DNA of 64,000 bases from Corynebacterium ammoniagenes DSM 20306. GTDB taxonomy: Bacteria; Actinomycetota; Actinomycetes; Mycobacteriales; Mycobacteriaceae. The stretch spans positions 2,418,001 to 2,482,000 of the forward strand of contig NZ_CP009244.1 of the NCBI RefSeq assembly GCF_001941425.1. Direction: 5' to 3'. Below the pieces are notes generated by a model. It was not told the origin of the DNA, did not search any database, and was given only the letters and a program-made list of their open reading frames with translations. Below, one piece after another: positions 17,782 to 26,678 of the stretch. Made by a program: the position numbers and the translations under genes. Position 1 is the stretch's first letter, and each line of letters starts with the position of its first letter.

Positions 17782-18390
17782 TTAGTCGTTGGAGTAAACG
17801 TCCGGGTGCAAGGTCCCCACATAGGGCAGGTCACGGTAGCGTTCGGCGTAGTCAAGGCCGTAGCCGATGACAAATTCATTAGGGGTATCAAAGCCCACGT
17901 CGTACAGGTCAATATCGGCGGTAACTACCTCCGGCTTGCGCAGCAAGGTAATAACTTCCAAGGACTTCGGGTGACGGCCTTCGAGGTTGCGCAGCAACCA
18001 GGACAAGGTCAGGCCGGAGTCGATGATGTCTTCGACGATCAGCACATCGCGGCCTTCAATTTCACGGTCCAAGTCTTTAAGGATGCGCACTACACCGGAA
18101 GAGCTGGTGGAGTTGCCATAAGAAGACACAGCCATAAATTCAATCTGGGAAGGAATCGACAGTGCCCGAGCAAAGTCCGTGAGGAAATAAACTGCGCCTT
18201 TGAGCACGCAGATTAGCAGCAGGTCCTCGTCTGTATCTGCGTAGTCTTTGGATACTTTGTCCGCTAACTCCTGGATTCTTTCCTGGAGTTTGTCCTCGCT
18301 GATAAGGACCGACTCCACATCACTGCCATAACGGTGTGGCGGGACGTTAAAGTCTTTGGATTCATATAGCGCAGTTTCGTTGTGAGCCAT
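17782..18390 (-). CDS. hpt: Hypoxanthine(-guanine) phosphoribosyltransferase
   Basis: Salvages hypoxanthine/guanine with PRPP. The 202 residues contain the PRPP-binding motif [14 protein letters not shown] (about residue 126), [12 protein letters not shown], and the C-terminal [18 protein letters not shown]. The ATG at 18390 is preceded by GAAAGG. The tilS-hpt-ftsH order is widely conserved. Confidence 0.94.
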   Translation of the reverse strand: MAHNETALYESKDFNVPPHRYGSDVESVLISEDKLQERIQELADKVSKDYADTDEDLLLICVLKGAVYFLTDFARALSIPSQIEFMAVSSYGNSTSSSGVVRILKDLDREIEGRDVLIVEDIIDSGLTLSWLLRNLEGRHPKSLEVITLLRKPEVVTADIDLYDVGFDTPNEFVIGYGLDYAERYRDLPYVGTLHPDVYSND

Positions 18391-18433
18391 GGTCGACCTT
18401 TCTCATGAGCCGGTTTTAGGACCTGAAGGTGGC

Positions 18434-19465
18434 TTAGGGTGCGTGAAAACGCAATAGTCTCAGTTTGCCACCAACTCGCACGACTTCCAACCTACTACGC
18501 GGGTTTTTTGCGTACGCATCACCCACTGCAACGCCACCTTGTCCACTCCATGCGCTGCACAATGCGTCAATTGCCGCAAGCCCGGCGCGGGTAACTAGGA
18601 CGTCTTTCGCAACCAACCAGCGGGCAATTATTCGCTGTCGCACAGGTTGCGCAAGGCCAGAAAGTTCGTTGCAGTCCAGCTCTTCATGCTTGTCGATGTT
18701 TTCTCCGCCCACCCCATACTCCTGCGGAATGAGAGAATGCAGCACCGCGTCATCGGCAGCGGCATTATTGGCTGCTGCCGCTAAAGGCGCCACCGCATCC
18801 CCGCCGATGATCTCTGACAGCATGGGCACAACTGTCTTACGAATAGCCACGCGGCGGAAGTCTTCGCGCTCATTTTGCGGGTCGTGCCACGCCTGTACTC
18901 CCAATTCCGCGCAGGCGCCTAAGGTATCCGCACGCCGAATGCCCAACAGCGGGCGATAGATTTTCGCCCCTTCGATCTCTGTCGCAAAGGCCATGGTGCT
19001 GATATGTCCGCGCAGGCTGCTCAGAAGCAGTGTTTCTGCTTGGTCTTCGGCGGTATGCGCCACAAAAACTGGGGTCATCTCACCTGCGACCTCCGCAAAA
19101 GCTTGGTATCTCACCCGGCGCGCTTCGGCTTCCATCCCACCGGCGGAATCACGTACAACTTCCACGGGAATGACACTCGCTGTCGCTCCCCACCGCTCAG
19201 CGTGTGCGGCGGCTTGCTTGGCGATGTCCCCCGAACCGTCTTGCACACCGTGATCAATACACAGCGCGTGGACGCTGGTCGTTGCCACTCGTACCTCTGC
19301 ACATAGCGCGGCGACTAGGGCCAGCGAATCCGCCCCGCCGGACAGGCCGACATAGACCTGTTCTGGCCAACCGAGTTGCTCCAGGCTTTCACGCACGGCA
19401 CCGCGCACGGCGAGAAAGTGCGGTGATTTCCGGGGCCAAAAAGGTGCGGTATCCATGCTCACCAC
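18434..19465 (-). CDS. tilS: tRNA(Ile)-lysidine synthase
   Basis: Converts the wobble C of the tRNA-Ile CAU anticodon to lysidine. It has the N-type ATP pyrophosphatase P-loop VGLSGGADSLALVAAL (about residues 38-53), HALCIDHGVQ and FVAHTAEDQAETLLL, all diagnostic. Length is 343 residues. The first GTG (19465) lies about 6 nt after AAAGG, at the end of the dac gene; an in-frame ATG three codons on is also possible. It starts 9 nt after dac, in the same transcript. Confidence 0.93.
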   Translation of the reverse strand: MVSMDTAPFWPRKSPHFLAVRGAVRESLEQLGWPEQVYVGLSGGADSLALVAALCAEVRVATTSVHALCIDHGVQDGSGDIAKQAAAHAERWGATASVIPVEVVRDSAGGMEAEARRVRYQAFAEVAGEMTPVFVAHTAEDQAETLLLSSLRGHISTMAFATEIEGAKIYRPLLGIRRADTLGACAELGVQAWHDPQNEREDFRRVAIRKTVVPMLSEIIGGDAVAPLAAAANNAAADDAVLHSLIPQEYGVGGENIDKHEELDCNELSGLAQPVRQRIIARWLVAKDVLVTRAGLAAIDALCSAWSGQGGVAVGDAYAKNPRSRLEVVRVGGKLRLLRFHAP

Positions 19466-19474
19466 AAACTGCCT

Positions 19475-20779
19475 TTAGTATTCCCGCAGCAGGCTGGCCA
19501 TGGCATCTTGTGTCGCGCGAGCGCCTAAGATATCGCCATCATTGACTAGGAAAGTAAAGGCATACACGGTACCCGAATCACCTAAGGCGGTCCCGCTGAG
19601 CGCCGATACCCCGGTGAGCGTGCCGGTCTTCGCGCGCACAAAACCCTTCCCGGATAAATCTGCATAACGGTCCGCTAGGGTTCCTTCGCCGCCGGCAACC
19701 GGCAGGTATCCCAAGATTTCGCGCAGTGGTTCATGGGCCGCGGCCTCCGCAATAATGTGGGTGAGAAGGTCCGCGGTAATCCGGTTATCTTCGGACAGAC
19801 CAGAGTTATCGTGAATGGTGACGCCCTGGGTATTAAAGGAAGCATCGTTCAGCGTGCGCAACGTCGCCTTTGTTGCTCCGTCGAAGCTCGCCTCGGCGCC
19901 TGCAGCGAGCGCAACCTCCCGGCCAACAGCTTCGGCCATGACATTGTCCGAGTGTTTCATCATCTGTTCTGCACGCAAGGCAAAAGGCTCTGACTCCACG
20001 GAAGCGATTGCTTCGGCACCTTCGGGCACCTCACCGAGACCAACATTGGGAGCTTCAATGCGCGAGGCCACAGCGCTTGCCACATCCAAGGCGGGAGTAT
20101 GCGAGCGCGGCACGTCTCCTTCGGTATCACCAATCCGGCCGCCGTAGAGCATAGCTGGTTGCATAGGGGCCACAAACCCGCCATCGACGTTGGTGGGATC
20201 CCAGCCGGGGGCTTGTTCTGCGCCTGACCAGATGCTGTTGTCAATCAACACCGTATCGATGCCCGCATCATCTGCGGTGGCCTCTACCTTTTTATTAATC
20301 TCTGCGGCGAGTTCATCCATTTGCTCGGTGGTCATCCACACATCGCCGGCGGCTTTAATCACAGCGGTATTACTGCCCGGCGCGCGCAGGACTTCGGTGG
20401 TCAACCGGGCGTCATCGTCAAGCGTTAAAGCGGCTGCGGCGGCAGTGAGTACCTTCGTCGACGACGCTGGAATAAGTGGCGTGGTGGAATCGTGCTCCCA
20501 CAACACCTCCCCGGTGGAGGTGTTGATGACCTGCGCGCCCAACGTCGGCACCGACGGGGACTCGGCGAGTGCTTCTAAACGCGCCCCCATGTCCGAGGTA
20601 TCCACGTCCGACGGCTTTTGCGGTTGGACCAACTGTTGTACCTGCGGCGCTTGGGGCGCGGGTCCGTGTTCCAGCTCGCTGTACTCCTGATGCACGGCAA
20701 TGCCCAGCGCGGCGGTCGATCCGACAGCTGCGGTGGTTACTATTGTGACGGCAATCCAGGCGACGTGTTTAGCTTTCAT
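19475..20779 (-). CDS. dacB: D-alanyl-D-alanine carboxypeptidase/endopeptidase (PBP4 family, S13)
   Basis: A penicillin-binding protein of peptidase family S13 that trims or cleaves peptidoglycan stem peptides. An N-terminal signal/anchor is at about residues 5-26 (AWIAVTIVTTAAVGSTAALG). The active-site motifs are SSTKVLTAAA (S-x-x-K, about residue 107), HSDNVMAE (S-x-N) and AKTGTLTG (K-T-G). The start is ATG 20779; a GTG two codons upstream is an alternative. It is divergent from ppa across about 145 bp and leads the tilS-hpt-ftsH-fol operon. Confidence 0.9.
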   Translation of the reverse strand: MKAKHVAWIAVTIVTTAAVGSTAALGIAVHQEYSELEHGPAPQAPQVQQLVQPQKPSDVDTSDMGARLEALAESPSVPTLGAQVINTSTGEVLWEHDSTTPLIPASSTKVLTAAAAALTLDDDARLTTEVLRAPGSNTAVIKAAGDVWMTTEQMDELAAEINKKVEATADDAGIDTVLIDNSIWSGAEQAPGWDPTNVDGGFVAPMQPAMLYGGRIGDTEGDVPRSHTPALDVASAVASRIEAPNVGLGEVPEGAEAIASVESEPFALRAEQMMKHSDNVMAEAVGREVALAAGAEASFDGATKATLRTLNDASFNTQGVTIHDNSGLSEDNRITADLLTHIIAEAAAHEPLREILGYLPVAGGEGTLADRYADLSGKGFVRAKTGTLTGVSALSGTALGDSGTVYAFTFLVNDGDILGARATQDAMASLLREY

Positions 20780-20925
20780 CGCCACTTAGCCTAGCGTGCA
20801 GGATATCGCAGTGCGGCAAAAGGTAGACTGTGTTAAGTACTGTTTACCCCGAAGCGCAATGCGTACTCACCGTGGTACCTATTGCCGGGAATTTTTACCG
20901 TGTATGAGGAAAGGACGCGTCAATC

Positions 20926-21402
20926 GTGAGCGTTGAAGTAACCATTGAAATCCCAAAGGGTTCGCGTAATAAATACGAGATCGACCACGAAACCGGCAAG
21001 GTCTACCTGGACCGTTACCTGTTTACCCCAATGGCTTACCCAGCTGACTATGGCTTTATTGACCACACCTTGGGCGAAGATGGCGACCCACTAGACGCGC
21101 TGGTTCTTCTTCCGGAGTCCGTCTTTCCTGGCGTTATCGTCAAAGCCCGCATCCTCGGCGTGTTCAAGATGACCGATGAAGCTGGCGGCGATGACAAGCT
21201 GTTGTGCGTGGTCGATGACCCACGTTCCGAGCGCTACCAGGACATCACTGATGTCGAGCAGCACATCAAGGATGAAATCGAGCACTTCTTCACCCGCTAC
21301 AAGGATCTGGAGCCTAATAAGGAAGTCACCGGTTCCGGCTGGGGCGACAAGACCCAGGCAGAGGAGATCTACCAGGAATCCATCGAGCGTTACGGCAAGT
21401 AA
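20926..21402 (+). CDS. ppa: Inorganic pyrophosphatase
   Basis: Hydrolyses pyrophosphate released by biosynthesis. A typical 158-residue family I enzyme: [16 protein letters not shown], then the signature [10 protein letters not shown], and the metal-binding [17 protein letters not shown] region. GTG start preceded by GAGGAAAGGA. It is a single gene with its own terminator. Confidence 0.95.
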   Translation: MSVEVTIEIPKGSRNKYEIDHETGKVYLDRYLFTPMAYPADYGFIDHTLGEDGDPLDALVLLPESVFPGVIVKARILGVFKMTDEAGGDDKLLCVVDDPRSERYQDITDVEQHIKDEIEHFFTRYKDLEPNKEVTGSGWGDKTQAEEIYQESIERYGK

Positions 21403-21427
21403 ACGCACGTTTTAATTTACCCTGCAC

Positions 21428-21479
21428 ACCCGGGAATTGACAGCAACGCTGGCTCAGCGTTCGCAGTCGATACCCGGGT
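21428..21479 (+). terminator. Terminator after ppa
   Basis: Outer arms ACCCGGG (21428-21434) and CCCGGGT (21473-21479), enclosing an inner hairpin AACGCT/AGCGTT (21445-21461), followed by TTTTG. Confidence 0.65.
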
Positions 21480-21551
21480 TTTGCGATCCGTGGTCAATTA
21501 TTTAATGCTCGACTCTTTAGCAAGGGCGCGAAGGAACGTAGGATAGACAAC

Positions 21552-21863
21552 ATGTATGAGGTATCACCAAAAGATGTTCCCGCTAACGCTCAGCTAATCG
21601 ATGTCCGCGAGGACGACGAATACGCGGTTGACCACGCGCGCGGCGTCAAGCACATTCCGATGGGCGATATTCCGGCTCGCTACCAGGAAATTGACCCCGA
21701 CCAAGATGTCTATGTCATCTGCAAGGCCGGTGGCCGCTCCATGCAGGTCTGCGGCTATCTCGAAAATGCTTTGGGCTGGGACAAGATCATCAACGTTGCC
21801 GGCGGCACCGATGCTTGGCGCGAGCAAGGCTTGCCGATGGACACTCCGAACAAGACCCAGTAG
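21552..21863 (+). CDS. Single-domain rhodanese-like protein
   Basis: A 103-residue rhodanese domain. It has the entry motif LIDVREDDEYAVDHA and the active-site loop CKAGGRSMQ (Cys about residue 57, C-x4-R), so it is probably a competent sulfurtransferase. The cytoplasmic sulfur acceptor is unknown. It is monocistronic, between two terminators. Confidence 0.9.
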   Translation: MYEVSPKDVPANAQLIDVREDDEYAVDHARGVKHIPMGDIPARYQEIDPDQDVYVICKAGGRSMQVCGYLENALGWDKIINVAGGTDAWREQGLPMDTPNKTQ

Positions 21864-21900
21864 CAATCCCGGCAGCGGGATTCCTAGCGGACTCCGGATT

Positions 21901-21947
21901 CTGGGGTTTCGGCGAATACGCACCGAAACCCCAGGTGGGAACGTTTT
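21901..21947 (+). terminator. Terminator after the rhodanese gene
   Basis: Perfect 12-bp stem, CTGGGGTTTCGG (21901-21912) and CCGAAACCCCAG (21923-21934), followed after a short gap by a T run. Confidence 0.8.
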
Positions 21948-21952
21948 TCAAA

Positions 21953-22003
21953 TTAGTGGACAACCTCAATCATTTAGACAACTAATGGTAGGCGCGCTAC
22001 TAT
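21953..22003 (+). promoter_or_regulatory. Promoter and candidate autoregulatory operator of the MarR gene
   Basis: A -35-like TAGACA (21975-21980), a 17-bp spacer and a -10 TACTAT (21998-22003) lie 6 nt before the ATG, so the mRNA is probably leaderless. The -35 is embedded in the inverted repeat TTAG-ACAA-CTAA (21974-21985); a related TTAGTGGACAAC lies at 21953-21964. This is where an autorepressing MarR dimer would bind. Confidence 0.55.
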
Positions 22004-22009
22004 CGTCTT

Positions 22010-22474
22010 ATGAGTTCCGCCAATTCCCATACAGTGCCCACATCACTGCTGCAATCGCCTTCCTTTCAGCTCGAGCGCTTGCGCCGCCGCACCCGTGACT
22101 GCGTCGACGCCGCCCTAGCCGCGCATGACACGACCATCCGCGAGTACTGGGTTCTGACGTGTCTGATTGAAGAAGACGCCGCCTCGCAGTCTTTCCTCTC
22201 CGAGACCCTGGCCATTGATGCCTCCGATATGGTGCGCCTGATTGACGCCCTAGAAAAGCGCGGCTGGGCCAAGCGCGCACGCGATCCCAAAGACCGCCGC
22301 CGCCAAATTGTTGCCTCCACGAAGAAGGGCACCAAGACCCACGCTGAACTAACCAAGTTGGTTGCCGCCGCTGAGGATGAAGCGTTAAATGATTCCACCT
22401 CGAAGCAGTTGAAGCATTTGCGTAAACTGGCGCAGGTCATCATCGATGCCGACTCCGAAGATGAGGGCCATTAA
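22010..22474 (+). CDS. MarR-family transcriptional regulator
   Basis: A 154-residue winged-helix protein. It has the DNA-binding region SFLSETLAIDASDMVRLIDALEKRGW (given as two parts: helix-turn-helix about 66-80, recognition helix about 80-92) followed by the wing RARDPKDRRRQIV, as in MarR proteins. It appears leaderless. The downstream synthetase starts 3 nt after its stop, so regulator and synthetase form one operon and the regulator probably represses its own transcript until a small molecule is bound. Confidence 0.88.
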   Translation: MSSANSHTVPTSLLQSPSFQLERLRRRTRDCVDAALAAHDTTIREYWVLTCLIEEDAASQSFLSETLAIDASDMVRLIDALEKRGWAKRARDPKDRRRQIVASTKKGTKTHAELTKLVAAAEDEALNDSTSKQLKHLRKLAQVIIDADSEDEGH

Positions 22475-22477
22475 ATA

Positions 22478-25400
22478 ATGAGCGATCTCCTGGCCACTAT
22501 TCCGGACCAGTACCTCCTCCACAATCAAGCTCCAGCCCCTCGAACCCTCTGGGACGTCGTGCGCGATTCCGCAGCACACTACCCCGAAGCCGCCGCTATC
22601 GACGACGGCGAAATCTTAACCTACGCTGAGCTGATTCAGGATGTTGAATCCTGGGCCGCGGAACTACGCGAGCACGGCGTGATGCGCGGCGATCACATCG
22701 GAATCCGCATGACCTCGGGTCAGCGCAACCTGTACCTGGCCATTTTGGCAACTCTCGCAGCAGGTGCGGCATATGTTCCCGTGGATGCCGATGACCCAGA
22801 CGAACGCGCGGAAATGGTATTCAGCGAAGCCGGCATCAACGGCATCTTTACCGATGAAGGCTTTCGCAAGCTCAACCCGTCCACGGGCACAGATCAAGAT
22901 GAACCGCACTTGGAAGACACCGCGTGGATCATTTTCACCTCTGGTTCCACCGGCAAGCCCAAGGGTGTTGCGGTGACGCATCGTTCTGCTGCTGCTTTCG
23001 TGGATGCCGAAGCAGCGCTATTTCTCCAAGACAACCCGCTCGGTTCAGAAGACCGCGTGTTGGCAGGGCTTTCCGTTGCCTTCGATGCCTCCTGTGAGGA
23101 AATGTGGCTGGCCTGGGGCCACGGTGCTTGTCTGGTTCCTGCGCCCCGGGCGTTGGTGCGCTCCGGCATGGACTTGGGTCCCTGGCTTATCCGCCGAGAT
23201 ATCACTGTGGTTTCTACGGTTCCCACCTTGGCGGGACTGTGGCCTGCGGAAGCACTCGATAATGTACGTTTGCTCATCGTCGGCGGCGAAGCCTGCTCAC
23301 AAGAGCTGGTTAACCGCTTAGCCACCGAAGACCGGGAAATGTGGAATACCTACGGTCCCACCGAGGCAACGGTTGTTGCTTCCGCTGCGATGCTCAAACC
23401 TGATCATCCTGTATCCATTGGTCTTCCCCTCAACGGCTGGGATCTGGTTGTCATCGACGGTGAAGGAAATCCCGTTCGCCCTGGCGATGTCGGCGAATTG
23501 GTCATTGGTGGCGTCGGTCTGGCCCGCTATCTCGACCCGGACAAGGATGCGGAAAAGTACGCGCCTTTAGCTTCTGTCGGTTGGGATCGCGCCTACCGCA
23601 CCGGCGACCACGTGCGCTTGGAAGAAGACGGTCTGTACTTTGTCGGACGTGTCGATGACCAGGTCAAAATTGGTGGTCGTCGCATTGAGCTTGGTGAGGT
23701 CGAAGCCAACGTTGCCGCCTTGCCGAATGTGTACAACTCCGCGGTCGCGGTCAATAAGACTGCCGCCGGCGAATCTGTCCTGGTCGGCTACGTATCCCTC
23801 GAAGACCCGGAGGCAGGTTTTGACCACCGCGCTGCGAAAGAGCGCTTGGCAGAAACGATGCCCGCGGCCTTGGTTCCGCGCATTTGCGTCATGGATGAGC
23901 TGCCGATTCGCACCTCAGGCAAGGTGGATAAAAAGGCCTTGCCGTGGCCACTTCCCGGCGTCGGTATTGAAGCCGTGGGGCTGAGCGAGACCGAAGAATG
24001 GCTCGCTCAGCTTTTCGTCGACGTCCTCGGAGTTTCTGTGGAAGACGAGGATGCTGATTTCTTCACCTTGGGCGGCACCTCGCTGGCTGCAGCTACCTTA
24101 GTTGGCCGTATCCGCGAGCGCTTTCCCACCGTCGCCGTGCGCGATCTTTATGATCATCCACGCTTGGGTTCATTGGCAGAAATTATTGATTCCACCGCCC
24201 CCAAAGCCCAGAAGGTAGAACCACGCCACGTCACACCCGTGAGAGCCGGCACTCGCCTGCTGCAATTTTTGTGGCAACTTCCCACCATGACCTTGGCCGC
24301 AACTAACTGGTTGGCGTGGCTGCTTTTCGGCTCCAATATTGCAGCGGAGCTTGGTGTTGATTTTGCTCCGCGCACGTCGTGGCCCGTCGTCATCATTTTC
24401 CTCATCATTTTTGCCTCCCCCTTGGGCCGAATCCCCATTGGCGCGTTGGGTGCGCGCGTGCTCACCGCCGGCATTAGTCCCGGTAACTACCCGCGTGGTG
24501 GCGCTGTTCACCTGCGCATTTGGGCAGCGGAACGCTGGAGCGATGCTTCAGGCGCGCGTTCTATCGCCGGCGCGACGTGGGTGCTTACCTATGCCCGCAT
24601 GCTCGGCGTCAAGGTCGGCAAATACGTTGACTTACACTCTTTGCCACCGGTAACCGGTCTGCTGACTTTGGGCCATCATTCCGCGATTGAGCCCGAGGTA
24701 GACCTTTCTGGTTACTGGCTCGACGGCGATATTTTGCGGGTTGGCGCAATTGAGGTGCAAGCAGGCGCTCGCATCGGCGCGCGCTCGCAGCTTTTGCCTG
24801 GAACTGTTGTTGGTGAAGAAGCCCATATCGAGGCGGGCTCCACCGTCACCGGTGAGAAAAAGGTCAAAGCTGGTGCTCGCTGGTCAGGTTCTCCAGCAAA
24901 GAAGGTTGGCCGTTCCAAGCACCGCTTCCCCGACCACGCCCCGGCGCGCCGTTCCTGGTGGGTCCCTATTTATGGCGCGACTTCCCTCTTGCTCGCCGCG
25001 CAGCCGCTTGTCGCGATTGCATTAGCAACCTTCGTCGTCATCGCCCTCGTGGACGCCACTGGCGGCAATGCCTTTGTCGGCGCCGTGCTTTTCGCTCCAC
25101 TCGGTGCACTGGCAGCGTTTGCGTTTTATATGGTCCAGACCTGGTTGGGTGTGCGCATTCTTTCCTTGGGCCTTAAACCCGGTGTATTTCCTGTGCGTTC
25201 CTCGCGCGGCTGGCGCATCTGGGCCATCGAAAGGCTTATGGATGATGCTCGCACCATCTTGTTCCCGCTTTATGCAGGCCAGCTCACTCCGCTGTGGCTG
25301 CGGTCGTTGGGAGCGAGCATCGGCAAGGACGTGGAGATTTCCACCGCCGTGATGGTGCCTAAATTCACCGAAGTCAAAGACGGCGCCTTCTTGGCTGATG

Positions 25401-26335
25401 ACACCATGATTGGCGGCTATGAACTTGGCGGCGGTTGGATGTCCTCCGGCCTAGCTAAAGTCGGCAAGCGGTCTTTCGTCGGTAACTCCGGCATTACCGC
25501 CCCCGGACGTAAACTCGCGAAAAATTCGCTCGTCGCCGTTTTGTCGTCGACGCCGAAAAAGACCAAGTCCGGTGCTAACTGGTGGGGCTCGCCGCCGGAG
25601 CGCATGCGGCGCGTGGAAGCATCGGTAGGCGATGGCGAATCTTTGACCTATAACCCACCGGTGTGGGCGAAGGTCGCCCGTGGCGTTGTTGAAACACTGC
25701 GCCTGTTGGCATCGGCAGCCTCTGCCATGTTGTTGGCGCTCGTACTGGGCACCATGGTTGTTCTGCTCAACTCCGTGGGATTAGGAATGACCTGGCTACT
25801 ATCCGGCCTTATCCTCATGGCTGCGGGCATTGTCGCTGTCGTGATCACCACCGTGGTCAAATGGGTGTGCGTCGGCAAGCATAAGCTGGCTGACCACCCG
25901 CTGTGGTCTGCTTTTGTGTGGCTGAATGAGCTCCAAGATGCCTTCGTCGAATCCGTGGCCGCACCCTGGTTTTTCAACCACGCCTTGGGCACCGCCGAAC
26001 TTAATACGTCTTTGCGGTTGCTCGGCGTGAAAATCGGCCGCGGCGCCTGGATTGAGTCTTACTGGTTCCCCGAAACCGATCTGTGCCACATCGGCTCTGG
26101 TGCCACCGTTGGTCCTGGCACCGTGGTGCAAACCCACCTCTTCCAGGATCGCGTGATGAGTCTGGATACGGTCACTGTCGACGACGGTGCCACGCTAGCT
26201 GCGCACTCCGTCGCACTGCCAGCAGCTCATATTCATGCCGGCGCAACGGTTGCTCCGGGCTCTTTGGTGATGCGCGGGGACCAAGTTCCGGGCCATACCA
26301 CCTGGCAAGGTAATCCGATTGAACCGGTAAATTAA
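22478..26335 (+). CDS. Pls-type membrane non-ribosomal peptide synthetase (A-T-six TM-terminal domain)
   Basis: A 1285-residue multidomain enzyme. Residues about 20-495 form an amino-acid adenylation domain (core motifs FTSGSTGKPKGVAVTH, NTYGPTEATV, YRTGDHVRL, and GRVDDQVKIGGRRIELGEVE). The pocket segment AFDASCEEMW keeps the aspartate that binds the amino group. A carrier domain follows, with the phosphopantetheine serine S535 in LGGTSLAAA. The C-terminal 700 residues alternate three pairs of transmembrane helices (about 590-660, 825-890, 1065-1125) with soluble parts holding hexapeptide-like repeats. This matches the NRPS terminal domain family seen in epsilon-poly-lysine synthetase (Pls). 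Classical condensation and thioesterase domains are absent. The expected product is a homopolymeric or isopeptide-linked amino-acid chain or conjugate made at the membrane; the amino acid cannot be read reliably here. Confidence 0.85.
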   Translation: MSDLLATIPDQYLLHNQAPAPRTLWDVVRDSAAHYPEAAAIDDGEILTYAELIQDVESWAAELREHGVMRGDHIGIRMTSGQRNLYLAILATLAAGAAYVPVDADDPDERAEMVFSEAGINGIFTDEGFRKLNPSTGTDQDEPHLEDTAWIIFTSGSTGKPKGVAVTHRSAAAFVDAEAALFLQDNPLGSEDRVLAGLSVAFDASCEEMWLAWGHGACLVPAPRALVRSGMDLGPWLIRRDITVVSTVPTLAGLWPAEALDNVRLLIVGGEACSQELVNRLATEDREMWNTYGPTEATVVASAAMLKPDHPVSIGLPLNGWDLVVIDGEGNPVRPGDVGELVIGGVGLARYLDPDKDAEKYAPLASVGWDRAYRTGDHVRLEEDGLYFVGRVDDQVKIGGRRIELGEVEANVAALPNVYNSAVAVNKTAAGESVLVGYVSLEDPEAGFDHRAAKERLAETMPAALVPRICVMDELPIRTSGKVDKKALPWPLPGVGIEAVGLSETEEWLAQLFVDVLGVSVEDEDADFFTLGGTSLAAATLVGRIRERFPTVAVRDLYDHPRLGSLAEIIDSTAPKAQKVEPRHVTPVRAGTRLLQFLWQLPTMTLAATNWLAWLLFGSNIAAELGVDFAPRTSWPVVIIFLIIFASPLGRIPIGALGARVLTAGISPGNYPRGGAVHLRIWAAERWSDASGARSIAGATWVLTYARMLGVKVGKYVDLHSLPPVTGLLTLGHHSAIEPEVDLSGYWLDGDILRVGAIEVQAGARIGARSQLLPGTVVGEEAHIEAGSTVTGEKKVKAGARWSGSPAKKVGRSKHRFPDHAPARRSWWVPIYGATSLLLAAQPLVAIALATFVVIALVDATGGNAFVGAVLFAPLGALAAFAFYMVQTWLGVRILSLGLKPGVFPVRSSRGWRIWAIERLMDDARTILFPLYAGQLTPLWLRSLGASIGKDVEISTAVMVPKFTEVKDGAFLADDTMIGGYELGGGWMSSGLAKVGKRSFVGNSGITAPGRKLAKNSLVAVLSSTPKKTKSGANWWGSPPERMRRVEASVGDGESLTYNPPVWAKVARGVVETLRLLASAASAMLLALVLGTMVVLLNSVGLGMTWLLSGLILMAAGIVAVVITTVVKWVCVGKHKLADHPLWSAFVWLNELQDAFVESVAAPWFFNHALGTAELNTSLRLLGVKIGRGAWIESYWFPETDLCHIGSGATVGPGTVVQTHLFQDRVMSLDTVTVDDGATLAAHSVALPAAHIHAGATVAPGSLVMRGDQVPGHTTWQGNPIEPVN

Positions 26336-26351
26336 TCGCTTATACATCAAC

Positions 26352-26395
26352 AGTGCGGCTTCCTCTTTCTTGTGCTTGGGGAAGCCGCACTTTGA
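26352..26395 (+). terminator. Terminator after the Pls-type gene
   Basis: Perfect 12-bp stem, AGTGCGGCTTCC (26352-26363) with GGAAGCCGCACT (26380-26391), then TTGACGTTTT. Confidence 0.75.
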
Positions 26396-26543
26396 CGTTT
26401 TCTCCTCGACGAAAATGCCATTCACCCCCACGTGGCCTGCATATTTGCCGCCATAGATAGTGAACTTTCACAGATTCCTAGATTCCCCAGGAGCACGCCT
26501 TTACAGTAATCCACATCACCTTCTGGTGGATGAGAGGAGCAGT

Positions 26544-26666
26544 ATGGCGAAACAACTTCTGCCTTGTGAAGGCCTCAAAGCTTTACCAACCCCCGTGGCT
26601 TTTACTGCCATGGTGCTCGCAGGTCTTCGCTGCGGGCAAGGCCATGTACGCAAAGCTTCAGTGTGA
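26544..26666 (+). CDS. Candidate 40-residue upstream ORF of the SDR gene
   Basis: ATG preceded by GAGAGGAG at good spacing; it encodes 40 residues and stops 12 nt before the SDR start. A small hairpin (CATCACC/GGTGGATG) precedes the Shine-Dalgarno. The peptide (two Cys, a short hydrophobic stretch PVAFTAMVLAGL) matches nothing I know. It could be a coupled leader or small protein, or chance. The remaining 26396-26543 shows nothing but a likely promoter. Confidence 0.3.
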   Translation: MAKQLLPCEGLKALPTPVAFTAMVLAGLRCGQGHVRKASV

Positions 26667-26678
26667 AAAGGATAAATC

